Origin: JB111 sp049856175
Lineage (GTDB): Bacteria > Actinomycetota > Actinomycetes > Actinomycetales > Actinomycetaceae
Length of the DNA: 64,000 nucleotides
NCBI RefSeq assembly: GCF_049856175.1
Contig: NZ_JBNDNA010000013.1
Location: forward strand, 1 to 64,000
Direction: 5' to 3'
Positions within the stretch are counted from its first letter, which is position 1, and each line of letters begins with the position of its first letter. A model generated the notes under the pieces. That model saw only the letters and a list, made by a program, of their open reading frames with translations, did not search any database and was not told where the DNA came from. Of this stretch, positions 62,826-64,000 are shown piece by piece. A program made the translations under genes and the position numbers.

Positions 62826-62880
62826 GTGCCGCACTCTCGACGAACCCCGACCGAACGCTCGGCGACGGGGGCGGGTCGTG

Positions 62881-63276
62881 TCAGACGTTGAAGCCGAGCG
62901 CGCGCAGCTGGTCGCGGCCCTCGCCCGTGATCTTGTCCGGGCCCCACGGCGGCAGCCACACCCAGTTGATGCGGTGCTCCGTGACGAGCCCGTCGAGCGC
63001 CATCGCGGTCTGGTCCTCGATGACGTCGGTCAGCGGGCAGGCCGCCGAGGTGAGCGTCATGTCGATGCTCGCGTGGTTCGACTGGTCCACGGTGATCCCG
63101 TAGACGAGGCCGAGGTCGACCACGTTGATACCGAGCTCGGGGTCGATGACGTCGCGCATCGCCTCCTCGACGTCGGCGGCGAGCGTCGCGGTCGGCCCGG
63201 CCGGGGCCGGCGCCGCCATCTCGCCCGTGTAGGTCTGCCCCTGTGTGGTGCCCGGGGCGTCGGTCGTCTCGCTCAT
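62881..63276 (-). CDS. sufT: SufT-type metal-sulfur cluster assembly factor (MIP18/DUF59)
   Basis: The 131-residue protein has a variable 30-residue N-terminus and a MIP18/DUF59 domain: VIDPELGINVVDLGLVYGI and LTSAACPLTDVIEDQ with Cys80. The C-terminus has VWLPPWGPDKITGEGRDQLRALGF. It helps deliver Fe-S clusters. ATG at 63276 follows AGGAGG by four bases and overlaps the sufU stop (ATGA). It is the last gene of the suf operon in Actinobacteria. Confidence 0.93.
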   Translation of the reverse strand: MSETTDAPGTTQGQTYTGEMAAPAPAGPTATLAADVEEAMRDVIDPELGINVVDLGLVYGITVDQSNHASIDMTLTSAACPLTDVIEDQTAMALDGLVTEHRINWVWLPPWGPDKITGEGRDQLRALGFNV

Positions 63277-63743
63277 GCGTCCTCCTGGGTCAGTGCCTGG
63301 GCGAGCGCGTCCCGCAGAGCCATCCAGCCGAGCAGGGCGCACTTGATACGTGCGTGGAACTTGGCCACCCCGACGAACGCCGTCGCGTCGCCGAGCCGGT
63401 CGGACCGTTCGTCGTCGAGGTCCTCGCCCCGGTTGTGCATGAGCTCCCGGAACGTCTCGTGGATCTCGTCGACCGTCCGGACCTCCTCGCCGGTCACGAG
63501 GTCGGTGAGCACCGAGATCGAGGCCTGCGAGATGGAGCAGCCGTGGCCGTCCCACCCGACCTGCTCAACGACGGGGGCGCCGTCGTTGTTCCCCAGGCGC
63601 ACGCGCATCGTCACCTGGTCGCCGCAGGTCGGGTTCACCTGGAACGACTCGCCGTCGAACGGGTCGATGAGGCCGGCGCCGTGCCGCTCGCGCGAGTGGT
63701 CGAGGATGACCTGCTGGTAGAGCTGTTCCATCGCGGTCGCCAT
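63273..63743 (-). CDS. sufU: SufU, Fe-S assembly sulfur-transfer protein
   Basis: The 156-residue protein has zinc ligands C40 and D42 (PTCGDQ), C69 (GHGCSIS) and C135 (IKCALLGW), the arrangement of SufU. SufU takes the persulfide from SufS and passes it to the SufBCD scaffold. ATG at 63743 lies 1 bp after the sufS stop; an ATG two codons further in is possible. Overlaps sufT by 4 bp. Confidence 0.95.
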   Translation of the reverse strand: MATAMEQLYQQVILDHSRERHGAGLIDPFDGESFQVNPTCGDQVTMRVRLGNNDGAPVVEQVGWDGHGCSISQASISVLTDLVTGEEVRTVDEIHETFRELMHNRGEDLDDERSDRLGDATAFVGVAKFHARIKCALLGWMALRDALAQALTQEDA

Positions 63744-63744
63744 G

Positions 63745-64000
63745 TCAGCCTCCCAGTCCGAAGAACGGTCGGACGTCGGTGAGCGCGTCCGCGAACGCGG
63801 CCACGTCGTCGGCGCTGGTGTACGGGCCGGCCGACGCGCGCGTGGACGCGTGGACACCGAGGCGCCGGTGGAGCGGCTGCGCGCAGTGGTGGCCCACCCG
63901 CACGGCCACGCCGGCGGCGTCGAGCACCTGCCCGACGTCGTGGGGGTGCACCCCGTCGACGTCGAACGCCACGGTCGCGAGCCGGTCGACCTGCTCGTCG
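63745..64000 (-). CDS. sufS: Cysteine desulfurase SufS, C-terminal part (cut by window edge)
   Basis: The 84 visible residues are the end of a class V aminotransferase: VRVGHHCAQPLHRRLGV holds the catalytic Cys of SufS, and DVAAFADALTDVRPFFGLGG is the end. Upstream VAFDVDGVHPHDVGQVLDAAG is visible. The rest lies beyond the window. It supplies sulfur from cysteine to SufU, encoded next. Confidence 0.95.
   Translation of the reverse strand, partial: DEQVDRLATVAFDVDGVHPHDVGQVLDAAGVAVRVGHHCAQPLHRRLGVHASTRASAGPYTSADDVAAFADALTDVRPFFGLGG

Overview
The window is about 64 kb of very GC-rich DNA, roughly 70-75% by eye, densely packed with genes on both strands. It reads as the chromosome of a Gram-positive actinobacterium, most likely order Micrococcales (Cellulomonadaceae, Promicromonosporaceae or a relative). 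The evidence is frequent GTG starts and 4-bp ATGA/GTGA overlaps, an actinobacterial LexA-box consensus, the ImuA'-ImuB-DnaE2 mutasome, an InhA-type FabI, DUF3099 and DUF6457 proteins, a DUF222-HNH (13E12-type) protein, divergent glgA/glgC, and a HemD-winged-helix fusion in a nitrite operon. No rRNA, CRISPR array or prophage is visible. The family assignment is inference.

Layout. 0-2.5 kb: right end of an IS481-like element lying a few bases from a tRNA-Leu(GAG) gene, a TetR regulator whose overlapping SDR partner survives only as a 23-codon stub, and a two-TM protein. 2.6-6.2 kb: a tightly overlapping ABC-2 exporter plus DesK/DesR-type two-component operon, preceded by TGTCA/TGACA half-sites. 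6.2-10 kb: a secreted protein, a secreted FG-GAP repeat protein ending in a gamma-glutamylcyclotransferase-like domain, and a four-TM protein between long Gly/Gln/Pro/Tyr repeats. 10-12 kb: a small conserved protein and an MFS transporter.

12-19.5 kb: an SOS mutagenesis region with dnaE2, imuB and imuA', and LexA boxes in front of dnaE2 and imuA'. 19.7-25 kb: a PEBP-family protein, trmL, a DUF222-HNH gene with its own perfect LexA box, a Phd/VapC-like toxin-antitoxin pair, an SpoU methyltransferase and a DUF6457 protein. 25-30 kb: fdhD and a FdhF/YdeP-type molybdoenzyme, then an LLM-class flavin oxidoreductase. 29.6-36.4 kb: an asymmetric heterodimeric ABC exporter, an SPFH-NfeD pair and a lone ABC ATPase. 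36.5-42.5 kb: divergent glgA/glgC, serB, and a UPF0261/Tm-1-like protein next to a PEP-hydrolase-like TIM barrel. 42.5-46.3 kb: sixA-like phosphatase, fabI, fabG, DUF3099 and SURF1.

46.3-53.3 kb: one long overlapping operon for nitrite uptake and assimilatory reduction (nirC-like, nirB, nirD) together with siroheme synthesis (CysG-type fusion, HemD-winged helix, CbiX-like chelatase). It is preceded by a GTNAC-N6-GAAAC element typical of GlnR, so uptake, reduction and cofactor supply appear to be made together under nitrogen control. 53.4-57.8 kb: an ABC-F ATPase, an ArsR-CDF metal-efflux pair with a palindromic operator over the start codon, and a YpfJ-type zinc metallopeptidase. 57.9-62.7 kb: three tandem lipoproteins with propeller-like repeats; the third carries a one-base frameshift at the foot of a perfect 11-bp hairpin. 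62.8-64 kb: the end of a suf Fe-S operon (sufS partial, sufU, sufT).
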